The translations under genes were made by a program, and so were the position numbers. A stretch of DNA of 15,901 nt from Methanobacteriota archaeon (lineage in GTDB: Archaea; Thermoplasmatota; Poseidoniia; Poseidoniales; Poseidoniaceae), in NCBI GenBank assembly GCA_002707335.2, contig PAMN02000048.1:24893-40793 (forward strand), in the 5' to 3' direction. Below are positions 1 to 7,442 of this stretch, one piece after another (within the stretch, counting starts at the first letter, position 1; each line of letters begins with the position of its first letter). The notes under the pieces were generated by a model. It was not told the origin of the DNA. It searched no databases and saw only the letters and a list, made by a program, of their open reading frames with translations.

Positions 1-330
1 TGGTCCGATTTAGGCGGTTCGATAAGACAAATGGGTGGAAAGCGACTTTTGGATAAAGATGGTCCGTGGAAACTAAACTATGGTGAACCGGATTTAGTTA
101 TCGATTTTGATAAAGGAGAAGGTGATATAATTCCAACATATTCACCTATGGAGGGCGATTACGATACACGGATAGAACATCTAATGAAAGTCATAGATGG
201 AAGATGGCTCTTGTGTGCGCAACATCTCCATTCATGGGCAGTTTTATGGGCGCCTGAATTTGCGGATAAATTACCGTCACTTTCTTTGCTAATGACAAGA
301 TTAGTTTCTGTGGAGGTTGCACTCGCATGA
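1..330 (+). CDS. C-terminal part of an unrecognised protein (5' end outside window)
   Basis: The reading frame is open from the first base of the window (it begins Trp-Ser-Asp-Leu-Gly-Gly) and ends at a TGA at 328-330, giving 109 residues of a longer protein. An internal ATG at 31 exists, but the frame is uninterrupted upstream of it, so the gene most likely starts outside the window. The segment is mixed charged and aromatic (for example GPWKLNYGEPDLVIDFDKGE), with a more hydrophobic tail. I recognise no family motif, signal or membrane span. Its stop overlaps the start of the next gene as ATGA, so the two are almost certainly co-transcribed and translationally coupled, which hints at a role connected with the surface protein that follows. 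Confidence 0.75.
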   Translation, partial: WSDLGGSIRQMGGKRLLDKDGPWKLNYGEPDLVIDFDKGEGDIIPTYSPMEGDYDTRIEHLMKVIDGRWLLCAQHLHSWAVLWAPEFADKLPSLSLLMTRLVSVEVALA

Positions 331-2771
331 AGAAATTAGCATTACTCATTGCTTTACTTTTTGTTCCATTTGTTAGTGCCGAAACATTTCCTCCACAGAG
401 GCCGAATACTGGTTTCGTTGGATATTTTGAAGAGTATTCGGAGGCTATTGAATATCGCCTAACATATCCTTCTGTTGAAGACGGTGAGAATGCAAATATG
501 GCACAAAACGGTCCTTTTGCGATAGTTGTATTTTGTCCCGATGATGGAGAATCAATTGAACAGTATCTATGGTTACAAGAGGGATTAAGCCGTCATGGTT
601 TCATTTCCCTGGTTGTCGAGGATGGTAGATTCGATTGGAATGGTATAATCGACTTGTTGCAAAAATTCAACAACGGTACAATTAACACCGTATCTGGTTC
701 TACAGGTATGTTCTCACTACCACATGTCGCTATTGGCGGACACGGAACAGGAGCATATTCAGCTGCTGAAATTTACAAGACGGGATTATTCGCAATAGAT
801 GGTTTATTCGGAATTGGCCTGGATGGAGCCGAGTCAGAGGTTGAAAATACGAATCAATTGTCTAGACCTGCATCAGCACTTTTCTTAACAGGCACAACTG
901 ATGATATTGCTCCTGCAACTGAAAATGTCATGTCATATGTTGAAGATTGGCCAGGTGCCTGGCAGATAATGCATGTTTTAGGTGCAAATCACATTGGTTA
1001 TCAAGAATCTGATTCATTCTTCGAAAGATTGGCAGATGGTGATTCCACAATGGGTAAAGAGGAACAGCAAAATCATGCACTAAAGCATATATTGCCTTAT
1101 CTTAATCTAACGCTAAGAGGTGATGATAGTGCCTATCAAGAAGCATTCAACCGTGAGACTAAATCCTCATCATCCGACCCTAATTCTTACATCGATGAAG
1201 ATCTTGAATTGTCAAGATTATACAGCATTACAAACGCAGGATTGAGCAAAAATTACTTGACCATCAATCAGTCGTTTGATGTGACAGCAGATGTTACCAT
1301 GAGAAATGGTGGAATGGCGTATGGAAACGTTACTTGTTTGCTCCCTGATGGCGTAGAGGTTGAAGGCAACCTCTCATCCGGAGTCGCAAAATGTGAATTA
1401 AATTCCTCAAACTTCCCTATTGGTAGTTCTTACCTCTCAATCAATGTACATGATTACAGTTTTTCAGACTACGAGCGAGTATTAGTTACCAGAATTGGTA
1501 CTCCAATGGTTGAGGTAGTGCCTACACCCGAAGTTATTTTTGACCAACATGGAAATGTAACAATCTTTCCAAGTGATTTTGCGATAGACCCCGATGGGAA
1601 GGATGTTTTGTTTTATTCCGCAGAAATAACAAATGATACAGGGATTGTAGGTATCGAAAATTATGGCTTTGAAATGAAATTCACTCATTTACAGGAACAA
1701 GAATGGGATGGAACAATGACGCTCAATCTGAACCTAACAGCAGGTAGTGAAGATTTCATCACAATCACAACCAACCTGACCATTTTGCCAGTAAACGATC
1801 CAGTGTTCCAGACAGCAAATGTTCCTCAACAACAAACAGTAGAAGACGGAGAGAGTATCATATTCGACATCAGTGATTATGTTTCTGACCCGGAGAATCA
1901 ACCGTTATTCTTTGAATTTGCAGTGCCATATGACGGTCTGAGAGTGTCTGGAAATAATTCGATAGTAATTATCGATCCCCAACCACATTGGTATGGAGTG
2001 GAACTTGTCAGATTAAATGTCTGGGACAATGTCACAGAAAAGATTGAGGTTTCTGTTCCGGTGAATGTCGTTTCTGTTGATGACCCTGTTGAGTTCCTCA
2101 AGTCATCTGCAAGCATAGAAATGAATGAAGATTCAACACTAACAATTGACTTTACTGAATATTCAATTGATGTTGATAATGATGTACTAGTTTACAATAT
2201 AGTGGGCGAATTATCCCTGATCACCTATTCATTGAACGGAGATGTGTTGACAATTTATGGTAATGATGATGCATTTGGATTGCAGTCGTTTACAGTAACT
2301 GTTGAGGATGCATCAAGTAATGATAGTATGGAATTCAATTTGATGATTATGCCTGTTGCCGACCCACCTATTGTTCAGATTTCTTCGATAGACACAAGAT
2401 ATACTGGAGTTGATATCTTGTGGACTATATCTGATTCAGATGGCTCAGAAGGACATATTCAGTCGGTTACGCTTGATGGTGAACCGATTGGATTCATAAC
2501 AGAATGTAATGGTGACAAATATATCACTTGTTTGACAGAATATGAATTCACAAACCAAACAGTTGGATACTACACCGTTGAAGTCAAGGTTTGGGATGGT
2601 TTTGCAAACGTTTGGTCTAATATTGCTTTCCAAAATATCGAGATTGTTGAGCCAAAGGTAGTTGAGGATAATGCTGAATCTGGTGGTTTAGATTCAGCTA
2701 CGATACAATTGATTGCATTGTTCCTAATTATTGTGGGATTGATTGCATACCTTCTGCAATCTAAAAAATAA
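327..2771 (+). CDS. secreted, tail-anchored protein with alpha/beta-hydrolase-like domain and cadherin-like repeats
   Basis: The 814-residue product starts with a Sec-type signal peptide (MKKLALLIALLFVPFVSA, cleavage near residue 18). Residues about 60-260 look like an alpha/beta hydrolase of the dienelactone-hydrolase/PET-hydrolase style: a strand AIVVFCP, an elbow GGHGTGAYS at 137-145, an acid loop TGTTDDIAP near Asp192/193 and a late His222 in GANHIGY. The usual Gly-x-Ser-x-Gly elbow reads Gly138-His-Gly140-Thr-Gly142, so the nucleophile serine is missing and catalysis is doubtful. Residues about 310-390 form a beta-rich CARDB-like segment. Three or four cadherin/Ig-like repeats follow (about 398-490, 491-585, 586-680, 681-778), with recurring VNDPV, VDDPV and VADPP linkers. 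A single membrane span (about 791-810) and a short basic tail anchor it to the outer face of the membrane. The start overlaps the preceding stop (ATGA). The domain calls are by pattern; the extracellular topology is well supported. Confidence 0.8.
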   Translation: MKKLALLIALLFVPFVSAETFPPQRPNTGFVGYFEEYSEAIEYRLTYPSVEDGENANMAQNGPFAIVVFCPDDGESIEQYLWLQEGLSRHGFISLVVEDGRFDWNGIIDLLQKFNNGTINTVSGSTGMFSLPHVAIGGHGTGAYSAAEIYKTGLFAIDGLFGIGLDGAESEVENTNQLSRPASALFLTGTTDDIAPATENVMSYVEDWPGAWQIMHVLGANHIGYQESDSFFERLADGDSTMGKEEQQNHALKHILPYLNLTLRGDDSAYQEAFNRETKSSSSDPNSYIDEDLELSRLYSITNAGLSKNYLTINQSFDVTADVTMRNGGMAYGNVTCLLPDGVEVEGNLSSGVAKCELNSSNFPIGSSYLSINVHDYSFSDYERVLVTRIGTPMVEVVPTPEVIFDQHGNVTIFPSDFAIDPDGKDVLFYSAEITNDTGIVGIENYGFEMKFTHLQEQEWDGTMTLNLNLTAGSEDFITITTNLTILPVNDPVFQTANVPQQQTVEDGESIIFDISDYVSDPENQPLFFEFAVPYDGLRVSGNNSIVIIDPQPHWYGVELVRLNVWDNVTEKIEVSVPVNVVSVDDPVEFLKSSASIEMNEDSTLTIDFTEYSIDVDNDVLVYNIVGELSLITYSLNGDVLTIYGNDDAFGLQSFTVTVEDASSNDSMEFNLMIMPVADPPIVQISSIDTRYTGVDILWTISDSDGSEGHIQSVTLDGEPIGFITECNGDKYITCLTEYEFTNQTVGYYTVEVKVWDGFANVWSNIAFQNIEIVEPKVVEDNAESGGLDSATIQLIALFLIIVGLIAYLLQSKK

Positions 2772-2774
2772 TAT

Positions 2775-4337
2775 TCACAATGGAATATTACCGTGTTTCT
2801 TTGGAGGAGACCATTCTCTCTTTGATGAAAGTATTCTGAGCGCTCTAATAAGACGTAATCTGCTCTCGCTAGGCTCGATTACATCATCGAGCCATCCATT
2901 CCTAGCAGCAACATAGGGGTCTCCAAACTTCGACTTGTATTCATCAACAAGTTGTAATCTAGTTTCTTCTTTTTTGTCTTCATCAGCTGCAGCAATCTCT
3001 CTTCTGTGAATGATATTCACCGCACCCTCAGCTCCCATTACTGCTAATTCCGCAGTAGGCCATGCTATATTGTAATCAGATTGTAAGTGCTTACAACTCA
3101 TTGCTAGGTAAGCGCCTCCGTAGGCCTTTCTGGTAACTAATGTCAATTTAGGAACGGTAGCTTCTGCATAAGCGAATAATAGTTTAGCTCCATGTCGAAT
3201 AATTCCTCCCCATTCTTGTACCACTCCTGGTAAGAATCCTGGGACGTCTTCAAATGTCACAAGTGGTATGCTGAATGAATCACAGGTTCGAATAAACCTT
3301 GCAGCCTTTATCGAGGCATCGATGTCAAGGCAGCCTGCTAGTACTTTTGGCTGATTTGCTACGATTCCAACTGGTTTACCGTCTAGTCTAGCGAATCCTA
3401 TTACAATATTTTCAGCATAAGAGTTGAATAATTCAACAAATAATCCATCATCGACAATCTCTTCAATGACTTTTACCATGTCATACGGTCTGTTTGGATT
3501 ATCTGGAACCAAGGTTTCCAAATCAGGATTTAATCTCGTAGGCTCATCTGCTGTAGGCTCTATTGGTGGTGAGGCCATGTTATGGTCTGGGAGGAAACTC
3601 AGAATTTCACCTGCAAGGATACATGCTTCTTCTTCATCTTCTGCGATCAAACATGCGATTCCAGACCTACTAGCATGCAGTTCAGCACCACCTAGTCCTC
3701 CTGCATCTATTTCTCCACTGATGCATTCAGGTGTTTCAAGAGGCGAGGACATGAATAACTGCCCGTGCTCACTTCCTAGTATTGTGAAATCCGCTAGGCT
3801 AGCGCCCAATGCAGATACTCCTACAACAGGCCCTAATACCAAAGAAATCATTGGGATTCTTCCAGAGCATTGAACTAATTTGTCAAGTAATTCACCAGTT
3901 CCTGCTAGAGACGAAATACCATCATGAGCTCTTTGCCCTCCACCGTCCCAAATTCCTACAATTGGAACTTTGGAGCGCTCTGCCATTTCTACAACTTTGG
4001 CGATTTTCTTGGCATGCATTTCACCCATGGAGCCGCCATGAACTGAGAAATCTTGGGAGAAGCAGTAAATTCTTCTTCCATTGATTGTTCCATGGCCACA
4101 AACAACTCCATCACCTAGTGTTTCATGCATGAACATACCATGGTCAGCAGTTCTGTGAGTAAGGAATGTGTCGATTTCAACAAATGAATCTTCATCTACT
4201 AGATTGTTGATTCGCTCTCTAGCAGTGCCCCTGCCCGTCTGTCTAATCGACTCAAGGCGCTTGATACCACCGCCCATCTTAGCTTGGTCGCGGCGATAAC
4301 GAAGGTCTTCTAGTTCATCACTAGTGTTCCCTGACAT
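2775..4337 (-). CDS. acyl-CoA carboxylase, carboxyltransferase (beta) subunit
   Basis: This 520-residue protein matches the biotin-dependent propionyl/acetyl-CoA carboxylase beta family (PccB/AccD5, usually 510-540 residues). The enzyme moves the carboxyl group from carboxybiotin to acyl-CoA in the cytoplasm. Two crotonase-like halves are visible: the N-terminal half has GTARERI (residue 37 on) and HGGSMGEMHAKKI (about 100-112); the C-terminal half has EDVPGFLPG (363-371), GGIIRHGAKLL and TRKAYGGAY followed by AWPTAELAVMGAEGA. The residue after GGAY, known to tune acyl-chain choice and Asp in typical PccB, is Leu411 here, so propionyl-CoA specificity is not assured. I chose the ATG at 4337 because MSGNTSDELEDLRYRRDQAK aligns with the family N terminus and a GGAG lies 11 nt upstream. 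The longer frame from 4409 would overlap gatD by 34 bp and adds unrelated residues. It follows gatD by 38 bp, probably in one transcript. The biotin carboxylase and carrier genes are not in the window. Confidence 0.93.
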   Translation of the reverse strand: MSGNTSDELEDLRYRRDQAKMGGGIKRLESIRQTGRGTARERINNLVDEDSFVEIDTFLTHRTADHGMFMHETLGDGVVCGHGTINGRRIYCFSQDFSVHGGSMGEMHAKKIAKVVEMAERSKVPIVGIWDGGGQRAHDGISSLAGTGELLDKLVQCSGRIPMISLVLGPVVGVSALGASLADFTILGSEHGQLFMSSPLETPECISGEIDAGGLGGAELHASRSGIACLIAEDEEEACILAGEILSFLPDHNMASPPIEPTADEPTRLNPDLETLVPDNPNRPYDMVKVIEEIVDDGLFVELFNSYAENIVIGFARLDGKPVGIVANQPKVLAGCLDIDASIKAARFIRTCDSFSIPLVTFEDVPGFLPGVVQEWGGIIRHGAKLLFAYAEATVPKLTLVTRKAYGGAYLAMSCKHLQSDYNIAWPTAELAVMGAEGAVNIIHRREIAAADEDKKEETRLQLVDEYKSKFGDPYVAARNGWLDDVIEPSESRLRLIRALRILSSKREWSPPKKHGNIPL

Positions 4338-4375
4338 CAGTTGTTCCACTCCTACACGGTTATTGATTAAAACGG

Positions 4376-5689
4376 TCAAGAATTCAGGATAGGTGAGTTC
4401 TCTCCACAAAGGTCTTGTGAAAGTAAGTCAAGGTCTAATCCATTAGATAATATCCAGTGGATTTTGACAAGAAGTGCTTCTGGTGAGGCGTTTGAGCCGT
4501 GGCCTAGAATTCCCATTTCTTGTTGGTTCCTGCCTTTGGAATACACGTTTAGGTCGACAGGTCCGTGAATGCATTGGTTTGCCACAATAACTGGGATAGA
4601 CATGCCGATGATGGTTTTTGCAAGTTCGTCATTTTCTGGTGCATCTCCGTTTGAGTTTTCAATCGGCAAATGTCCAAGCCCAGTTCCATGGATTAATATT
4701 GCAGAATATCCGTTGTTCTCTGCCGATTTCAACATATCAGAATACAGATGGGGGCCGGCAATGAATTGAGCAATTTTTACATCGATGCTATACGGAGTCG
4801 GAGAGTTTATTTCTCTCTGCGGCATAGATTTAGTTGAATTATGTGTTAAGCCATCCTTGGTAATAGTGATCTCTGCAATTCTCTCGCTATTAATTGTTTG
4901 AAATGCATCTCTTCTAGTTGAATGCATTTTTCGAACTCCTATTCCCGGAGAAACAGCACACACTCCGTCACCTGAACCAGCATGCATTACAGTGACTGCA
5001 GCATCTTTGTAACCAGTAACTTCTGAACCGTTAGCTGCCCAATATACTGCTGAAATTAGATTTTCCGTGGCATCCGTCGATGCTCTATCTGCTGAGCGTT
5101 GAGACCCTGTGAAGACGATTCTTCCAGAAGGTCTACCTCCATTACCTGCGAAAGCAAATGATAAGGCTGCAGCACTGATATGTAATGTGTCAGTTCCGTG
5201 AGTAATTACTACACCAACTGAACCGTTATCGAATGCATTTTGACATGCTTCCATCATTTTATTCCAATGCTGTGCTCTTACGTCATCTGACCACATGTTT
5301 CCTATCTTTACAGCATCAATATTGGCAATTTCAAGAATCTCGGGAACGCTTGCTAGCAATTCTTCAGGCTCGAATCTTGCGATTACAGCGCCAGTGGTGT
5401 AATCGACTTTGGAGGCGATTGTACCTCCTGTGTGAATGATTGTTACTTTTGGTAAACTTTGGTCTTGTACAATGTCTGGTGTTGTCGTTGTTGTATTCGC
5501 CACGTCTTCAATTTCTTCAATTGAATTAATCATAACTAGTGGGTGGCTTATGTTGTATCCATTTGCCAACTTGATGGTTAAGTGGTCATCTGCTGCACCA
5601 GGTAGAACAACTCCTTGATGAGAGGTATTTCCCGCAGGCCCATCGACATGAATTTTGACCCTTGTCCCAACGTTTGGATGCTCAACCAT
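4376..5689 (-). CDS. gatD: glutamyl-tRNA(Gln) amidotransferase subunit D (asparaginase-like)
   Basis: GatD is the glutaminase half of the archaeal GatDE complex. It releases ammonia from an amide donor, and GatE uses it to convert Glu-tRNA(Gln) to Gln-tRNA(Gln). The 437-residue product has the family layout: an N-terminal SH3-like barrel (residues 1-60, GTRVKIHVDGPAG), a linker rich in threonine (66-70), then a type I L-asparaginase fold. The catalytic set is present: Thr90 in TGGTIAS, Thr166-Asp167 in THGTDT, and Lys254 in RKMHSTRRDAF. The SH3-like domain and the RKMHSTRRDAF stretch separate GatD from a free asparaginase. C-terminal features ILIHGTGLGHLP and VANQCIHGPVDLNVYS are also typical. 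GatE is not in the window. The start at 5689 has no Shine-Dalgarno sequence, and the carboxyltransferase gene lies downstream. Confidence 0.95.
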   Translation of the reverse strand: MVEHPNVGTRVKIHVDGPAGNTSHQGVVLPGAADDHLTIKLANGYNISHPLVMINSIEEIEDVANTTTTTPDIVQDQSLPKVTIIHTGGTIASKVDYTTGAVIARFEPEELLASVPEILEIANIDAVKIGNMWSDDVRAQHWNKMMEACQNAFDNGSVGVVITHGTDTLHISAAALSFAFAGNGGRPSGRIVFTGSQRSADRASTDATENLISAVYWAANGSEVTGYKDAAVTVMHAGSGDGVCAVSPGIGVRKMHSTRRDAFQTINSERIAEITITKDGLTHNSTKSMPQREINSPTPYSIDVKIAQFIAGPHLYSDMLKSAENNGYSAILIHGTGLGHLPIENSNGDAPENDELAKTIIGMSIPVIVANQCIHGPVDLNVYSKGRNQQEMGILGHGSNASPEALLVKIHWILSNGLDLDLLSQDLCGENSPILNS

Positions 5690-5750
5690 AACATAGGGTG
5701 ATTCTGCCGACTCTTGAATGTTAGTAATGTAAACTCTTTTTTTGTTTGAA

Positions 5751-5757
5751 TATTATA
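5751..5757 (-). promoter_or_regulatory. possible TATA box for gatD
   Basis: On the minus strand the sequence reads TATAATA about 65 bp upstream of the gatD ATG, which would place the transcript start near 5728 and leave a leader of about 38 nt. The match is only AT-rich and the spacing is not diagnostic. The 160-bp gap between gatD and the pirin gene must hold two divergent promoters. Confidence 0.25.
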
Positions 5758-5803
5758 CCCAAATCTAATCTCGGGTCATTATTTTACAATAACAAGTGAT
5801 ATC

Positions 5804-5819
5804 ATGTGTGAAACCACAT
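5804..5819. repeat. inverted repeat upstream of the pirin gene
   Basis: ATGTG and CACAT are perfect inverted arms separated by six bases, ending 30 bp before the pirin ATG, where an archaeal repressor would cover the core promoter. Five-base arms can arise by chance in AT-rich DNA, so an operator role is only a suggestion. Confidence 0.3.
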
Positions 5820-5849
5820 ATTGAAATTACAGACTCCAATCGGTGAAGT

Positions 5850-6854
5850 ATGGGGAAGGGCGCAGTAATTAGTAATAAGCCGATGGATTTTGTCAGAGAT
5901 ACCATGGATCCGTTCTTATTTTGTGTCCATCACCTAGATTTGTATCCTGCAGGAAATGAATTAATGGGGCCAGATGAATCTCTGATAGGCAGGCAAATAG
6001 GCTCTGATTTTGATGAATCAAATGACTGGAAAATGTATCATGGAAACACAGTACCTGGATTTCCTGCGCACCCACACAGAGGTTTCGAGACGGTAACCAT
6101 CGTTTTAGAAGGTCTAGTAGATCATTTCGATTCAGGTGGCGCCACAGGAAGATATGGATTTGGTGACGTTCAGTGGATGACTGCAGGGGCTGGACTTATG
6201 CATTCAGAAATGTTCCCGCTTGTTAATATGGATAAGGAAAACCGTCTAGACTTATTCCAAATATGGCTCAATCTACCCGCCAAAGACAAATTCGCAGAAC
6301 CCGGATACGAAATGATATGGGCAAACGAGGTTGCGCCATTCGAAATTCTTGGAGGCACTGTTCGGGTGATTTCTGGCAAATGGAATGAGATACAAGCGCC
6401 ACCTGCTCCAAAAGCATCTTGGGCTAACGATCCTAATCACGAAGTTGGCATCTATATCATCTCAATCAAACAAGGGGAGACAGTGGCCATACCAAAAGCC
6501 TCCAGTAAAGTAAATCGTATGATGTACCACATTGATGGAGGACTTGCTGAGATTGAGGGGCATATCTTATCGCCAAGGGATGGTATGCAATTAGACCCAA
6601 CTGTTGAAGCGAATGTATCTGCCAAGGATGAAATGGTACGTGTACTGATTTTACAAGGACAACCGATAGATGAACCAGTGGTAAAATATGGTCCATTTGT
6701 TATGAACACGAACAAAGAAATTGTCGATGCTTTTGCAGATTATCGTGCGACTCAGTTTGGTGGATGGCCATGGGGCTCAGCTGATGTAGTGCACCCTAGG
6801 GATGCAGGCCGTTTTGCTCAGATGGCAGACGGTAAGAAGATCACACCTTCTTGA
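5850..6854 (+). CDS. pirin family protein (bicupin)
   Basis: The 334-residue protein has the pirin signature: PAHPHRGFETVTIVLEG (residues 72-88), then DSGGATGR, then GDVQWMTAGAGLMHSE (105-120). The four metal ligands of the N-terminal cupin domain are all present as His74, His76, His118 and Glu120, so an Fe(II)-binding, possibly quercetinase-like or redox-sensing protein is expected. The C-terminal cupin (about 195-300) lacks such ligands, as is normal in the family. At 334 residues it is somewhat longer than typical 230-290 residue pirins, mainly through a C-terminal tail ending in DAGRFAQMADGKKITPS. It is cytoplasmic, with no signal peptide. It stands alone on its strand, divergent from gatD and convergent with the carbonic anhydrase gene 6 bp away. 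Biological roles of prokaryotic pirins vary and none can be assigned from context. Confidence 0.9.
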   Translation: MGKGAVISNKPMDFVRDTMDPFLFCVHHLDLYPAGNELMGPDESLIGRQIGSDFDESNDWKMYHGNTVPGFPAHPHRGFETVTIVLEGLVDHFDSGGATGRYGFGDVQWMTAGAGLMHSEMFPLVNMDKENRLDLFQIWLNLPAKDKFAEPGYEMIWANEVAPFEILGGTVRVISGKWNEIQAPPAPKASWANDPNHEVGIYIISIKQGETVAIPKASSKVNRMMYHIDGGLAEIEGHILSPRDGMQLDPTVEANVSAKDEMVRVLILQGQPIDEPVVKYGPFVMNTNKEIVDAFADYRATQFGGWPWGSADVVHPRDAGRFAQMADGKKITPS

Positions 6855-6860
6855 TTAGAA

Positions 6861-7364
6861 TCATTCAATCCAATTTACTTCGCCGGTATCGACATCATAT
6901 ACTGCTCCAAATACTTGCACACCTTCTTTTAGCATGGGATTATTTTGGAGTGATAAAACATCACTTTCCAGTTTGGTTTCTGCATCATGTATCATTCTTG
7001 GATTAAAGTTAGAGAAATCGAGGTTTGATAAGTCCGTTAACTTACGCTGTATGTCTTCTAAAGCCATGCTTGCCATCGCACATTTTGTGTGCGGCAGTAT
7101 CACTATAGTGTGACAATTTAGTATGTGGGATGCTAAAACTATATCTTTTTCAACTTCAGGATTAAGTTGACCTCCTGCATTCCGAATGACTTTCATATCA
7201 CCGATTTCAAGTCCAAAAATCTCATGAGGCACTATTCGTGAATCCATGCATGTTAGTAACAAGAGACCCTTTCCTGCTTGCCCTGGAATGCCCTTGGAGG
7301 AATAAGAATCTGAATAGTTCTTATTCTGAGCAGCAAGGTGTTGGATTAACCTTGAATCTGTCAT
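6861..7364 (-). CDS. beta-class carbonic anhydrase (small, Cab-like)
   Basis: The 167-residue protein carries the zinc-site motifs of beta-carbonic anhydrases: Cys39-Met-Asp41-Ser-Arg43 in LLTCMDSRI, and His92-Thr-Lys-Cys95 in LPHTKC, with IRNAGG at 60-65 between them. These are the two Cys and one His zinc ligands plus the catalytic Asp-Arg dyad. Length and N-terminal form resemble the short clade typified by the methanogen Cab enzyme rather than the 200-plus residue plant-like forms. It would interconvert CO2 and bicarbonate in the cytoplasm. The bicarbonate-using acyl-CoA carboxylase lies about 2.5 kb away, but the two are not in one operon. A GAGGG Shine-Dalgarno-like site lies 7 nt before the ATG, which fixes the start. 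Confidence 0.92.
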   Translation of the reverse strand: MTDSRLIQHLAAQNKNYSDSYSSKGIPGQAGKGLLLLTCMDSRIVPHEIFGLEIGDMKVIRNAGGQLNPEVEKDIVLASHILNCHTIVILPHTKCAMASMALEDIQRKLTDLSNLDFSNFNPRMIHDAETKLESDVLSLQNNPMLKEGVQVFGAVYDVDTGEVNWIE

Positions 7365-7371
7365 TACCCAT

Positions 7372-7376
7372 CCCTC
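7372..7376 (-). promoter_or_regulatory. Shine-Dalgarno site of the carbonic anhydrase gene
   Basis: GAGGG on the minus strand, with seven bases to the ATG at 7364. It overlaps a small CTCA-CA-TGAG palindrome (7374-7383), so local folding could mask it. Confidence 0.55.
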
Positions 7377-7389
7377 ACATGAGGTAGCA

Positions 7390-7409
7390 TTTTGTTGTTT
7401 TCAACAAAA
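7390..7409. repeat. perfect 8-bp inverted repeat between subtilase and carbonic anhydrase genes
   Basis: TTTTGTTG and CAACAAAA are exact inverted arms around a 4-base loop. The element lies 33 bp past the subtilase stop and 26-45 bp before the carbonic anhydrase ATG. It could act as a transcript-end hairpin for the subtilase or as an operator over the carbonic anhydrase promoter. No long T tract follows, so I do not call it an intrinsic terminator. Confidence 0.5.
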
Positions 7410-7416
7410 CTTAGCG

Positions 7417-7431
7417 TTGATTGGTAATCAA
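7417..7431. repeat. second inverted repeat just after the subtilase stop
   Basis: TTGATT and AATCAA are exact 6-bp inverted arms around GGT. It sits 11 bp past the subtilase stop and only 7 bp from the 7390-7409 repeat, so the 78-bp gap holds two adjacent palindromes. Confidence 0.45.
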
Positions 7432-7442
7432 ATAGTAGAATT

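Noticed and set aside
3424..3873. 149-codon plus-strand ORF inside the carboxyltransferase gene
   Set aside because: It is antisense to strongly conserved catalytic motifs, and its Ser/Asn/Pro-rich product looks like a shadow of the real frame.
4338..4409. Longer start of the carboxyltransferase gene at 4409
   Set aside because: It would overlap gatD by 34 bp, and the added residues do not resemble the family N terminus; the ATG at 4337 has a GGAG upstream.
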